Made by a program: the position numbers and the translations under genes. Positions 7,085-14,378 of a stretch of 14,378 nucleotides of DNA are shown here, piece by piece; position 1 is the stretch's first letter, and each line of letters begins with the position of its first letter. Origin of the DNA: a bacterium (GTDB lineage: Bacteria > Electryoneota > Electryoneia > Electryoneales > Electryoneaceae). The stretch spans positions 1 through 14,378 of the forward strand of contig JANQEY010000126.1 in the NCBI GenBank assembly GCA_028278125.1, given 5' to 3'. The notes beneath the pieces are model-generated. The model had not been told where the DNA came from. It saw only the letters and a list, made by a program, of their open reading frames with translations, and ran no database searches.

Positions 7085-8569
7085 ATGATATATTCAACGC
7101 GATTCAGAGTAATTCTATTTTTAATGCTGATCCTGGTTTGTTATACCAGGCAGCTTTTTGCCCAGCCTGATCCGGTTTTCGGGTACCTGCTGCCAGGGAC
7201 TGAATCAAAATGGTTCATTGGTGGCGATTTAACAGATATATATGCAGTTCAGAAAGTTAGTCCTCCCGGTAATAATAATATTACCGGGGGGGTTACTCTT
7301 TATGGGGATTACGCAGACTACTACCGAACAGGATCACTGGAATCATTCGATGCTTCATTCGGAAGAAACTGGAAAATTGACGGGTATCTGAAGGGTGGTT
7401 CAAAATACCGTTGGCAAGCCAATACTTCGTATGGTGAATTAAGATGGCGAATAAACACTTTTGAGAGTTTTTCTGATCAGAGTTTCAACATCGAGGAGAA
7501 TGATCAGCTTTCCAGTGTTTCCGGTGCAGTCACCAGGGATGAATATACAGTTCGCAGCAGGATAACCCTCAGGAACAATGCTTACCTCGAACCTGAGATT
7601 GGAATCTCAGTACCTGTCTTAAATTACGGAACTCTAAACATTGGATATAAACAGAACCAGCCTGTATTATTTTCTGATCTTGCCTGGCACGATAATCACG
7701 CTGAGCTTGAAATACTCAGTAAACGTGAAACCTATCAAGGTAGTTTAATTATTGATCAACTTGGCAAGTTCGATTCTGGTGTCCATGTAAAACAAACTAC
7801 CTGGGAAAGACAGGAAGATCGAGGTAGCATTCCGACAATTGAACCGTGGGGTGATGATTTCCTGGCACATGGTTACCTGGGGTATAGATGGGAGGAGTGG
7901 AAATTTGCCCTCGGTTATCGAATGTTTAATCTCGATATGCAGGCTTACGGAATCAAAGAGCCTTACCCCTACGCTAAATTTACTGCCCTGGAATTTGAAA
8001 CAGATTCCTGGTTTATTTCCGCGAAAAGAACTAGTGAAGATTTATCAGGATACAACATATTCGAGTTTGAACGACTAATCTGGAGTGGCTATTCCCGAGG
8101 TCATGTTGAGTTTTGGCCATTCACGTCAGGTTTAGTAGATTTATTAGGACTCCGCAGGTATTTTATTGCTGAGACATCAGGTAGTGTTTACAGATTTCAT
8201 GCTGGAATCGAACACCAATTATCAGATCAGTTCCGATTTATTGGTGGATTAAACATCCTCGACATATATCCAGACCTGAAGATTAAACACTGGCGGCCGT
8301 ACTACCTGGTTTTCGGCAAAGATGATGAACAATTCCATAAACTGGATGTTTCGAGGGTAATCCCGGGAATAATCAGTCTATCAGTAACCTGGAAACCCGC
8401 ATCGTATAGAGTCCAGTATTCATTCATCCAGGCCTTTCCAATCAAAACCTGGCGAGAAAAAGAGGCTCCTAAAGAGCCTCAAACAGAAACAACCGATAAA
8501 GAAGAGAATCCCGTTTACGGAGGAGGATTCCACCAGCTTAGCTTATCCTTATATTTTAATCTAAAATAA
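7085..8569 (+). CDS. Uncharacterised secreted protein, probable outer-membrane beta-barrel
   Basis: No recognised family. The protein has 494 residues, and a classical signal peptide (MIYSTRFR, then a hydrophobic run, LFA|QPD) predicts cleavage after residue 26. The mature part alternates polar and hydrophobic residues in many short strands with frequent Tyr, Trp and Phe and Gly turns (for example ALGYRMFNLDM and SLSVTWKPASYRVQYSF). It ends in a strand, LSLSLYFNLK, the pattern of outer-membrane barrels, although the last residue is Lys rather than Phe or Trp. Near residues 455-478 there is a charged, low-complexity stretch (EKEAPKEPQTETTDKEEN), probably an extracellular or periplasmic loop. 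No clear ribosome site precedes the ATG, so translation may depend on the lipoprotein gene 28 nt upstream. Its 3' end also carries a terminator for the opposing operon. It could be a porin or a surface-secretion partner for the lipoprotein; this is inference. Confidence 0.8.
   Translation: MIYSTRFRVILFLMLILVCYTRQLFAQPDPVFGYLLPGTESKWFIGGDLTDIYAVQKVSPPGNNNITGGVTLYGDYADYYRTGSLESFDASFGRNWKIDGYLKGGSKYRWQANTSYGELRWRINTFESFSDQSFNIEENDQLSSVSGAVTRDEYTVRSRITLRNNAYLEPEIGISVPVLNYGTLNIGYKQNQPVLFSDLAWHDNHAELEILSKRETYQGSLIIDQLGKFDSGVHVKQTTWERQEDRGSIPTIEPWGDDFLAHGYLGYRWEEWKFALGYRMFNLDMQAYGIKEPYPYAKFTALEFETDSWFISAKRTSEDLSGYNIFEFERLIWSGYSRGHVEFWPFTSGLVDLLGLRRYFIAETSGSVYRFHAGIEHQLSDQFRFIGGLNILDIYPDLKIKHWRPYYLVFGKDDEQFHKLDVSRVIPGIISLSVTWKPASYRVQYSFIQAFPIKTWREKEAPKEPQTETTDKEENPVYGGGFHQLSLSLYFNLK
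8456..8480 (-). terminator. Intrinsic terminator of the efflux operon, inside the opposing gene
   Basis: Reading the minus strand: GAGGCTC, loop TTTAG, GAGCCTC, then TTTTTC. This is a perfect 7-bp GC-rich stem with an immediate T5 tract, the best terminator in the window. It lies about 95 nt past the RND pump stop codon (8574) and inside the coding sequence of the convergent beta-barrel gene. The plus strand lacks a T tract after the stem, so it acts one way only. Confidence 0.75.
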
Positions 8570-8573
8570 TATC

Positions 8574-11500
8574 CTATTGAGCCTCTACATTTACGATTTT
8601 CGTTTTTGCCCAGAACCGCTTCATTCTCTGACTGAATCCATCGGCCAGGCTGTACATCACCGGGACAATTACCAGTGTCAGGAATGTGGCGAAGGCAAGG
8701 CCAAAAATAACAGCCGTTGCCATTGAACTCCACCACTGGCTGCTGTCACTACCAAAGATCCATTTCCAGTTTTTAAAGTCAAAGGTAACTCCGGTCGCCA
8801 TCGGTGTAAGGCCAAGGATTGTTGTTGTGGCAGTGAGAAGAACAGGACGGAAACGAACAATACCAGCACGGACAATCGCCTCACGCTTTGTCATTCCTCT
8901 TTCACGAAGTTTAATAGTATAATCAAGAAGCACAATTGCATTGTTAACCACAACCCCGGCAAGACTGATAACTCCTACGCCGGTCATGATGATACCGAAT
9001 GGTAATCGAGTAATCGTTAATCCTATCAGGACACCAACCAATGACAGCAGTACGCTGAAAATAATTACCAGTGGTGTTACAAAACTGCGGAATTGAAGTA
9101 AAAGTACCATTATGATCGAGAATACCGCGATCATAAATGTCCTGGACAGGAATTCCTGGGCTTTCTGCTGCTCTTCCATCTCGCCCGTGTACCTGACATA
9201 ATAGCCGGGTGGGAGGGGGTAATCTGAGAGTGCATTTTGAACTTCAGCAAGAACTTCGGTGGATAACCTTCCCTCAACGTCGGAGAATACGGTAACTACA
9301 CGATCCTGGTCTTTACGCGTAATCCCTGCCAGTCCCGTGGTTACCTCCACAGACGCAATACTTGACAATGGCACAAGATCACCCTCGTCAAGGACAAAGT
9401 GCAGATCTTCTATACTTTCGATACTGTTCCTGTGATCCTTATCCAATCTGACCGTGATGTCATACTCATCTTTCCCATCACGATAATAGCCCGTCTCCGA
9501 GCCGGTAATTGCCGTCCGGATCAAGTTACCGACCATACCTGTATTGACACCCAGGTACGTAGCCCTGTCACGATCAATATTTACTTGTACTTGAGGTTTA
9601 TCACCGTCGAAATCAGATTGGAGATTCACTACTCCGGGAATATCCTTGATGATTTTCTTGAAATCTTCAGAAATACGAGCGAGGGAATCCAGGTTCTCAC
9701 CAACAATCTCAACATTAACAGGATTACCCGTCGGAGGTCCTTCTTCCAGCTTTTTCACGATAATATCAGCGCCGGAATAGTCTTTAACAGCCTGGCGGAT
9801 TTCCTCCATTGTCTCGACGGAAGTTTGCGATCGTTCCTGCCTGTCGATCATATCAATTGAAATACGTCCCTTGTAAGCCGGACCACCACTGGGGCCGAGA
9901 TCAAAATCTGCCAGGCTTACCCCTGAAGCTGCCACATAGGTTTTAATATCAGGCCATTCAGGAAGTTTTTCCTCCAGCCGTTGCAGCATCGCGTCAGTTG
10001 TTTCAATACGGGTTCCGGATGGAAGTTCAAAGTTTGCAAACACCTTTTGCGGATCGATTTCAGGGAAAAACTCTAAACCTGTTCCCAGGAAACCGTAGAT
10101 CCCGATTGCCATAATTAAAGTCAGGAAGGCTATGGAAACAGTGAGAATTCGCCTGTCTAAAGCAAACTCAAGGGTTTTTCTATATTGTTGTATAAACCAG
10201 TTGTCCTGTTTCTTGACGATTTTGCCACGCTTTTTCTTTTTCAGTTTCATAAAGGTGGCGCAGACAACGGGATTAATAGTTAATCCCACGAATAGCGATG
10301 ACGTTAGCGTAATTATAAGAGTTATAGGCAGATACTTCATAAATTCGCCCATGATGTCTGGCCAGAAAATCATGGGATAAAACGCGCAGAGTGTTGTGGC
10401 TGTGGAAGCAATAACTGCCCAGGCCACCTCACCAACACCCCTGGCAGCAGCCTCAGTCGGTTTTTTCCCCTCTTCGATAAATCGATAGATGTTCTCGACG
10501 ATTACAATCGCGTTATCAACCAGCATCCCCAAGGCTAGGATCAATGAGAAAAGAATGATCATGTTGAGGGTATAGCCAAGTAAATCGATGACTATATAAC
10601 TCAAAAACATGGACAAAGGAATCGCAATGGCTACAAAAAGACTGGTACGCAACCCGAGGAAGAACATCAACACACTGACTACCAGAACCAGTCCCGTAAG
10701 GATACCGTTTTCTAAATCTTCAACCATCATCTTGATGTCTTTTGACTGGTCACCGGAAAAAGATATTTCCGTTGTGGCAGGGAGGTGGGGCTGCATCTCG
10801 GCGACAATCTCCCGAACCCTGTCAGCAATGCGAATCAAGTTTTCGCCAGTACGTTTTGAAACTGAAAGAGTGATACAATCGATACCTTCCATCCGGGCAG
10901 TAGACGATACATCCTTATAGCCGAATCTTACATCAGCGACGTCTTTTACATAAACAGGAAAATGATCATCTGCTTTGACAATAAATGAACCAATCTCTTC
11001 AGGATCTGAAACTTCACCGGGAACACGAAGCAGGTAACTGTAGTTGCCTATATCTACGTTACCACCTGGAATGTTCAGGTTTTCGTTCAGTATCGCCAGC
11101 TGAACGTCCAGCAATCCGACCTTGTAATGCCGTAACTTTTCCGGGTTGACATTAACCTGGACTTCCCGTTCCAAACCTCCGCTGAGGTTTACCTCGAGAA
11201 CTCCCGGGATTTGTTCCAGCCTATCCTGGATATCTTCTGCGACTTTTTTAAGCTTAATTAAATCGTACTTGCCAGAGATGTTAACTACTATAATCGGAAA
11301 AGCGTCAAAACTCAGTTCTGTTATGATCACATCTTCAGCATCATCAGGTAATTCTGGCTTCGCAAGGTCTACTTTTTCACGAACCTTGTTCAGAATATCG
11401 TCAACGTCCTCTTCAGGATCGAATTCAAGGCTTATACTGCTGACACCCTCCCCGGAAAAAGACCTCATCTCCTTGATGTTATCAATATCAGTCAGTTCTT

Positions 11501-11705
11501 TTTCCAACTTCTGGGTAATCAGGGATTCCATGTCCTGGGGGCTGGTTCCGAAATAGTGAGTTGTGACTATTACAAATGGAATAGTAATATCAGGACTTGA
11601 TTCACGAGGCAATGTCCGGTAGCTGTACGCACCAGCAATAAATATTATCAAGATAAGTGCAAATATTGCCTGTTTGTTTTTCAGAGTGTAGTCGCTGAGT
11701 TTCAT
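8574..11705 (-). CDS. RND-family efflux pump permease (AcrB/MdtB-like)
   Basis: Inner-membrane proton-driven exporter that would form a tripartite pump with the adaptor and TolC-like channel just upstream. 1043 residues, the usual length, in two homologous halves. TM1 is at ~11-29 and the first periplasmic porter domain runs from ~30 to ~330. TM segments follow at ~335-480 and ~518-542, then the second porter domain at ~545-850 and the last TM helices at ~855-1020. TM4 holds GMLVDNAIVIVENI: D397 matches AcrB Asp407, while the second aspartate is N398. In TM10 the AcrB Lys940 position is N921 (VVVNNAIVLLDY). RFRPVLLTATT (951-961) matches the AcrB segment containing Arg971. An extended loop (~972-992, ending SSQWW) precedes the last helix. 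Its ATG overlaps the adaptor stop by 4 nt (ATGA), with GGAAGGG upstream. The substrate cannot be told; a drug or lipid-type exporter is more likely than a metal pump, because the usual CusA-type TM4 motif is absent. Confidence 0.95.
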   Translation of the reverse strand: MKLSDYTLKNKQAIFALILIIFIAGAYSYRTLPRESSPDITIPFVIVTTHYFGTSPQDMESLITQKLEKELTDIDNIKEMRSFSGEGVSSISLEFDPEEDVDDILNKVREKVDLAKPELPDDAEDVIITELSFDAFPIIVVNISGKYDLIKLKKVAEDIQDRLEQIPGVLEVNLSGGLEREVQVNVNPEKLRHYKVGLLDVQLAILNENLNIPGGNVDIGNYSYLLRVPGEVSDPEEIGSFIVKADDHFPVYVKDVADVRFGYKDVSSTARMEGIDCITLSVSKRTGENLIRIADRVREIVAEMQPHLPATTEISFSGDQSKDIKMMVEDLENGILTGLVLVVSVLMFFLGLRTSLFVAIAIPLSMFLSYIVIDLLGYTLNMIILFSLILALGMLVDNAIVIVENIYRFIEEGKKPTEAAARGVGEVAWAVIASTATTLCAFYPMIFWPDIMGEFMKYLPITLIITLTSSLFVGLTINPVVCATFMKLKKKKRGKIVKKQDNWFIQQYRKTLEFALDRRILTVSIAFLTLIMAIGIYGFLGTGLEFFPEIDPQKVFANFELPSGTRIETTDAMLQRLEEKLPEWPDIKTYVAASGVSLADFDLGPSGGPAYKGRISIDMIDRQERSQTSVETMEEIRQAVKDYSGADIIVKKLEEGPPTGNPVNVEIVGENLDSLARISEDFKKIIKDIPGVVNLQSDFDGDKPQVQVNIDRDRATYLGVNTGMVGNLIRTAITGSETGYYRDGKDEYDITVRLDKDHRNSIESIEDLHFVLDEGDLVPLSSIASVEVTTGLAGITRKDQDRVVTVFSDVEGRLSTEVLAEVQNALSDYPLPPGYYVRYTGEMEEQQKAQEFLSRTFMIAVFSIIMVLLLQFRSFVTPLVIIFSVLLSLVGVLIGLTITRLPFGIIMTGVGVISLAGVVVNNAIVLLDYTIKLRERGMTKREAIVRAGIVRFRPVLLTATTTILGLTPMATGVTFDFKNWKWIFGSDSSQWWSSMATAVIFGLAFATFLTLVIVPVMYSLADGFSQRMKRFWAKTKIVNVEAQ

Positions 11706-12769
11706 TGATCTACCCTTCCAACCACAACTACTTCCTGCTGGTCAACAAGATCGCGGTATCCATCGATAACCAGATTATCATTAAATGTTAAGCCGCTCAG
11801 AATTTCGACCTCGTTGCCGTTGGTTTCACCCGTCTCAACTTCGCGATGGCTGGCTTTACCCTCTTCATAGACATATACGAAGAAATGATCTGGCGCCTTT
11901 TGCAATACGGATAGAGGAATGACTATCGCGTTTTCACTGGTGAATTTCTCCAATGAAACCTCTGTGATCATCCCTGGTTTTAACCGCCAGTCAGATTTGA
12001 TAGATATTTCAATAGGCAGGGTTCTGCTCCTGGGATCCAGGGTAGCACCAACCCACCGGATTTTTCCATCAAGTTGAAGATTGATTTCCTTTACGCCGAT
12101 AGAAGCATTTGCACCCCTTTTGATCGGGCCTGCCTGGTTTTCTGGTACACCGGCGCGGATTCGTAATGTGCCGTTATCTACGACACGAACTAATGGTGCT
12201 CCTGGATTTACCAGTTCTCCCAGGTCAACATAACGTTCAGCTACAACACCCTTAAACGGGGCAATAATAAAACAGTTTTCCAAGTCAACTTTTGCGTTTT
12301 CAAGCTCCGCCTCTGCGGCGAGAAAAGCGTTCTTTATTTTTAAATATTGTGTTTCACTGACGCCTAAACCGGACTCATACTGCTTTTTGGCAACATCATG
12401 ATCGAGCCGGGCATTTTCTACTCTAGCGATTGCCATGTTATATATGGCTCGTGGACGACGGTCATCAAGGACAAGAATGGTGTCACCCTTGGCAACTCTT
12501 GTCCCCTTATCAGCGGTTATCGAAGTCAATGATGCGAGAACCTGGCCTGAGATTATGGCATCATTATCCGCTTCGACTTCACCTACCAGTTTAAGTTGTG
12601 AAATAAAGACTGTAGGTTGAACTTTTTCAATCCTGACATTAACCTTTTTCTGGTCGTTTTGTGCTTCAGGTTCCTGTTCTGCTTCGGAGTTATTGCATCC
12701 CTGGGTATATACCAGAGTGGATAAGGCAAATAATACCAGGAATAATTTCATTCTGAGATTCTTTTTCAT
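11702..12769 (-). CDS. RND efflux periplasmic adaptor (membrane fusion protein), lipoprotein
   Basis: A 355-residue HlyD/AcrA-type adaptor that bridges the RND pump and the TolC-like channel across the periplasm. A signal peptide with a lipobox-like TQGC places a lipidated Cys25; the -3 Thr makes the box slightly weak. The half-lipoyl strand (EADNDAIISGQVLASLTSI, ending in DKGTRVAKGDTILVLDD) leads into a short helical hairpin at ~105-160 (ARVENARLDHDVAKKQYESG and AELENAKVDLENC). The second lipoyl half follows (IIAPFKGVVAERYVDLGELV), then beta-barrel and membrane-proximal domains. The short coiled coil is typical of lipoprotein adaptors of this class. The start lies 3 nt after the TolC-like stop codon and the end overlaps the pump start by 4 nt. 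The local ribosome site is weak, so translational coupling is likely. No substrate information is visible. Confidence 0.94.
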   Translation of the reverse strand: MKKNLRMKLFLVLFALSTLVYTQGCNNSEAEQEPEAQNDQKKVNVRIEKVQPTVFISQLKLVGEVEADNDAIISGQVLASLTSITADKGTRVAKGDTILVLDDRRPRAIYNMAIARVENARLDHDVAKKQYESGLGVSETQYLKIKNAFLAAEAELENAKVDLENCFIIAPFKGVVAERYVDLGELVNPGAPLVRVVDNGTLRIRAGVPENQAGPIKRGANASIGVKEINLQLDGKIRWVGATLDPRSRTLPIEISIKSDWRLKPGMITEVSLEKFTSENAIVIPLSVLQKAPDHFFVYVYEEGKASHREVETGETNGNEVEILSGLTFNDNLVIDGYRDLVDQQEVVVVGRVDQ

Positions 12770-12772
12770 GAT

Positions 12773-14161
12773 CTACTGTCCATCGTTCGATAGTTCAATA
12801 ATATTAATCTGGTCAAGGTCTCCAGTCGCGAATAGCAATTGCACCTTTGAGCGTACTAAATCAAACTTCGCACTGGAAAGGTTAACCCGGGCAGCTTTTA
12901 AAGCGATCCTGGCATCTCTTAACTCCAGGTCGCTACCGTTACCCGTACTCCAGCGAAGTTTCGCGATCTCAAGACCCTCTTCCGCTAATTCAACATTTCT
13001 GTACCATGCCTCAAAGTCCGAACTACTCCTGAGGTAGTCATTGTAAGCCAACTTTACCTCGAGTTGAATCATATCGTTCAACATTGAAGCATCGTGACGG
13101 GCTTTTGCCAGGTCCAACTTTGCTTTCTGTATCTGTGCCGATGTTCTGAATCCCGTAAATAGTGGGAACGACAGGTTTATACCTGCTACCCAGGTGTTAT
13201 CCCACCGGTCAGTTTGTGTAAATAGATCCCATTGGTTCTGGCGTTCGAAGTTATAGAATGCGTCGACCGTCGGCCAACGACCTGCCCTGTAGACTCCAAC
13301 TGCACGTTTGTATGCTTTTGATAAATGGTCTGCCGAAGAAATCTCCGGTCGATCATCACTTGCCTTTGCCAGGAGGATATCAGGGTTGTCTCCCGGAAGG
13401 ATCTCGATATCAAAATCATGCGTGACTAACTGCTCGTCACGTTCAAGATTTAACATCAATTTTAATCCTGATTCCGCAGCTTCAAGATCTTTGATAGCAT
13501 TTTTATGAAGCGGAATAGAGTTTAGATATTCAACTTCAGCCCTCATCAGGGAATAATTATCAGCCGCTCCTATCTCATGAAGAAGTTTTGCCTCGTCAAA
13601 ATGCGATTTTGTCAGTTCAACCATCTCGGCATTAAGATCGACAATATCTTTGAGCATCCGAAGTTGCGCATATGCAACGAGGTAATCTTTAACTAAAGAA
13701 TGTTTCTGAGACTCAAACGCATACATCGCTGCCTTTTTATAACTGCTGGCAACCCTGATCGCACCAAAAATGGATCCGGAAAAAAGCGATTGTTCAACAG
13801 CGAATGTCCCGCTGTACATCTCTTCCGACGCCGTTTTTAACTTCATCGGTGGCTCAGGACCATCAAAATCTGTGTCAAATTCGAATGATTGGACATTTCC
13901 AAGATATGTAAAATTACCATCCAGCCGAGCAGAGGGAAGGGCTGCTGAGGCTGCTTCAATAACTTCAATTCGAGCGCGTCTGTAATCTGCTTCGTATTTC
14001 TGGAAATCGCGGTTGTTCTCGAGCAAATATTGGATGGATTCTTCGACCGACAGCTCAAACACCTCAGCATGAACCCTGGTGTTCAGTATACTGAGTAAAA
14101 ATAATACTGTAAGTGAAAGGACTAGAATTCCGTTGAAGAGTCTCAGGCTGCAATCTTTCAC
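12773..14161 (-). CDS. TolC-family outer-membrane efflux channel
   Basis: A 462-residue channel subunit expected to trimerise into the outer-membrane exit duct of the pump. The signal peptide (MKDCSLRLFNG, hydrophobic core, VHA|EVF) cuts after about residue 32. The two tandem repeats of the TolC fold are visible. The first starts at ELSVEESIQYLLENNRDFQ, with the strand-turn LPSARLDGNFTYLG. The second has AYKRAVGVYRAGRWPTVDAF, with WVAGINLSFPLFTGFRTSAQ. Long amphipathic helices lie between them (for example the LHEIGAADNYSLMRAEVEYLN and STGNGSDLELRDARIALKAA regions). The GTG start at 14161 has only GGGG 8 nt upstream, but no better start keeps the signal peptide. It is the first gene of the efflux operon, and a good promoter with an operator-like palindrome lies about 60-85 nt upstream. 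TolC-adaptor-pump order is common in FCB-type bacteria. Confidence 0.94.
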   Translation of the reverse strand: MKDCSLRLFNGILVLSLTVLFLLSILNTRVHAEVFELSVEESIQYLLENNRDFQKYEADYRRARIEVIEAASAALPSARLDGNFTYLGNVQSFEFDTDFDGPEPPMKLKTASEEMYSGTFAVEQSLFSGSIFGAIRVASSYKKAAMYAFESQKHSLVKDYLVAYAQLRMLKDIVDLNAEMVELTKSHFDEAKLLHEIGAADNYSLMRAEVEYLNSIPLHKNAIKDLEAAESGLKLMLNLERDEQLVTHDFDIEILPGDNPDILLAKASDDRPEISSADHLSKAYKRAVGVYRAGRWPTVDAFYNFERQNQWDLFTQTDRWDNTWVAGINLSFPLFTGFRTSAQIQKAKLDLAKARHDASMLNDMIQLEVKLAYNDYLRSSSDFEAWYRNVELAEEGLEIAKLRWSTGNGSDLELRDARIALKAARVNLSSAKFDLVRSKVQLLFATGDLDQINIIELSNDGQ

Positions 14162-14216
14162 TTTGTACCCCGCAAGCTAATTGTAATTTCAGAGTAAATC
14201 TGATTAACGGTTTAAG

Positions 14217-14244
14217 ATTCTATTATGGCATCTGATATTGTCAA
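14217..14244 (-). promoter_or_regulatory. Predicted sigma70-type promoter of the efflux operon
   Basis: On the minus strand, a consensus TTGACA (14244-14239) is followed after 16 bp by TAGAAT (14222-14217; 5 of 6 matches to TATAAT). This predicts transcription starting near 14210 and a leader of about 50 nt before the TolC-like GTG. Confidence 0.65.
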
Positions 14245-14249
14245 ATGCC
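14227..14249. promoter_or_regulatory. Imperfect 23-bp palindrome, candidate repressor operator
   Basis: Arms GGCATcTGA and TCAaATGCC are symmetric around position 14238: 9 of 11 base pairs match across the dyad. The palindrome covers the -35 box and most of the spacer of the efflux promoter. Size and position fit a dimeric repressor such as a TetR- or MarR-type protein, but no regulator gene is in the window. The palindrome is directly visible; its role is inferred. Confidence 0.55.
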
Positions 14250-14378
14250 GGATTGATAACGTTATAATTAACAATTTTACAATCTGAATTCGAAAAGGAA
14301 TTGTATTCGCTTTTATTGTTAAAAATCAATATCAGGTACACTGAGAGACACATTTTTATGAAATTATTACACTTTTAA

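Larger units (their letters stand above)
14162..14378. other. AT-rich region upstream of the efflux operon, no gene
   Basis: No coding region is visible; the plus-strand ATG at 14358 meets a stop after six codons. The stretch holds the operon promoter and palindrome, a perfect 10-bp palindrome ATAACGTTAT (14256-14265) just upstream of the promoter, and runs of A/T. Any dedicated regulator gene must lie beyond the right edge or elsewhere. Confidence 0.6.

Noticed and set aside
9399..9860. 153-codon plus-strand open frame inside the RND pump gene
   Set aside because: It lies antisense to an unmistakable RND coding sequence and its product resembles no protein family; it is a shadow frame.
14358..14378. 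Possible start of a plus-strand gene at the right edge
   Set aside because: The ATG meets a TAA stop after six codons.

Overview
The window looks like chromosomal DNA of a Gram-negative (diderm) bacterium. It has three outer-envelope gene products: a lipoprotein, a signal-peptide-bearing probable beta-barrel and a TolC-type channel. It also carries a complete tripartite RND efflux system. The coding DNA is of medium GC and the intergenic DNA is AT-rich. The style of several proteins suggests an uncultured lineage of or near the FCB group (Bacteroidetes/Calditrichaeota/Marinimicrobia-like): short PEP/pyruvate-binding-domain proteins, a TolC-adaptor-pump gene order, and an acidic lipoprotein tail after the lipid cysteine. 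That placement is inference. There are no RNA genes, CRISPR arrays, insertion sequences or phage genes that I can support.

Left part (1-5003, minus strand): a glutamate dehydrogenase gene is followed downstream by two tightly coupled genes. Both encode proteins with the N-terminal ATP-grasp-like domain of PEP synthase/pyruvate phosphate dikinase (PPDK_N). The second of these begins with a GAF-like region. It appears frameshifted at an A7 run close to the window edge, and the coding signal continues off the edge in another frame. The dehydrogenase has a plausible sigma70-type promoter (4/6 -35 box, perfect -10 box) whose -35 and spacer sit on an exact 8-bp inverted repeat.

Middle (5004-8569): a roughly 400-bp AT-rich divergent intergenic region precedes a plus-strand pair of unrecognised envelope genes. 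These are a 551-residue lipoprotein with an acidic post-cysteine stretch and a 494-residue secreted, probably outer-membrane, beta-strand-rich protein. Their spacing suggests co-transcription. They are the least explained content of the window.

Right part (8574-14378, minus strand): a three-gene efflux operon runs TolC-like outer-membrane channel, lipoprotein membrane-fusion adaptor, RND pump. The genes are separated by 3 nt and overlap by 4 nt. A strong promoter (TTGACA, 16 bp, TAGAAT) lies upstream and is overlaid by a 23-bp imperfect palindrome that looks like a repressor operator. The operon converges on the beta-barrel gene with only 4 nt between stop codons. Its best intrinsic terminator lies inside the coding sequence of that opposing gene.
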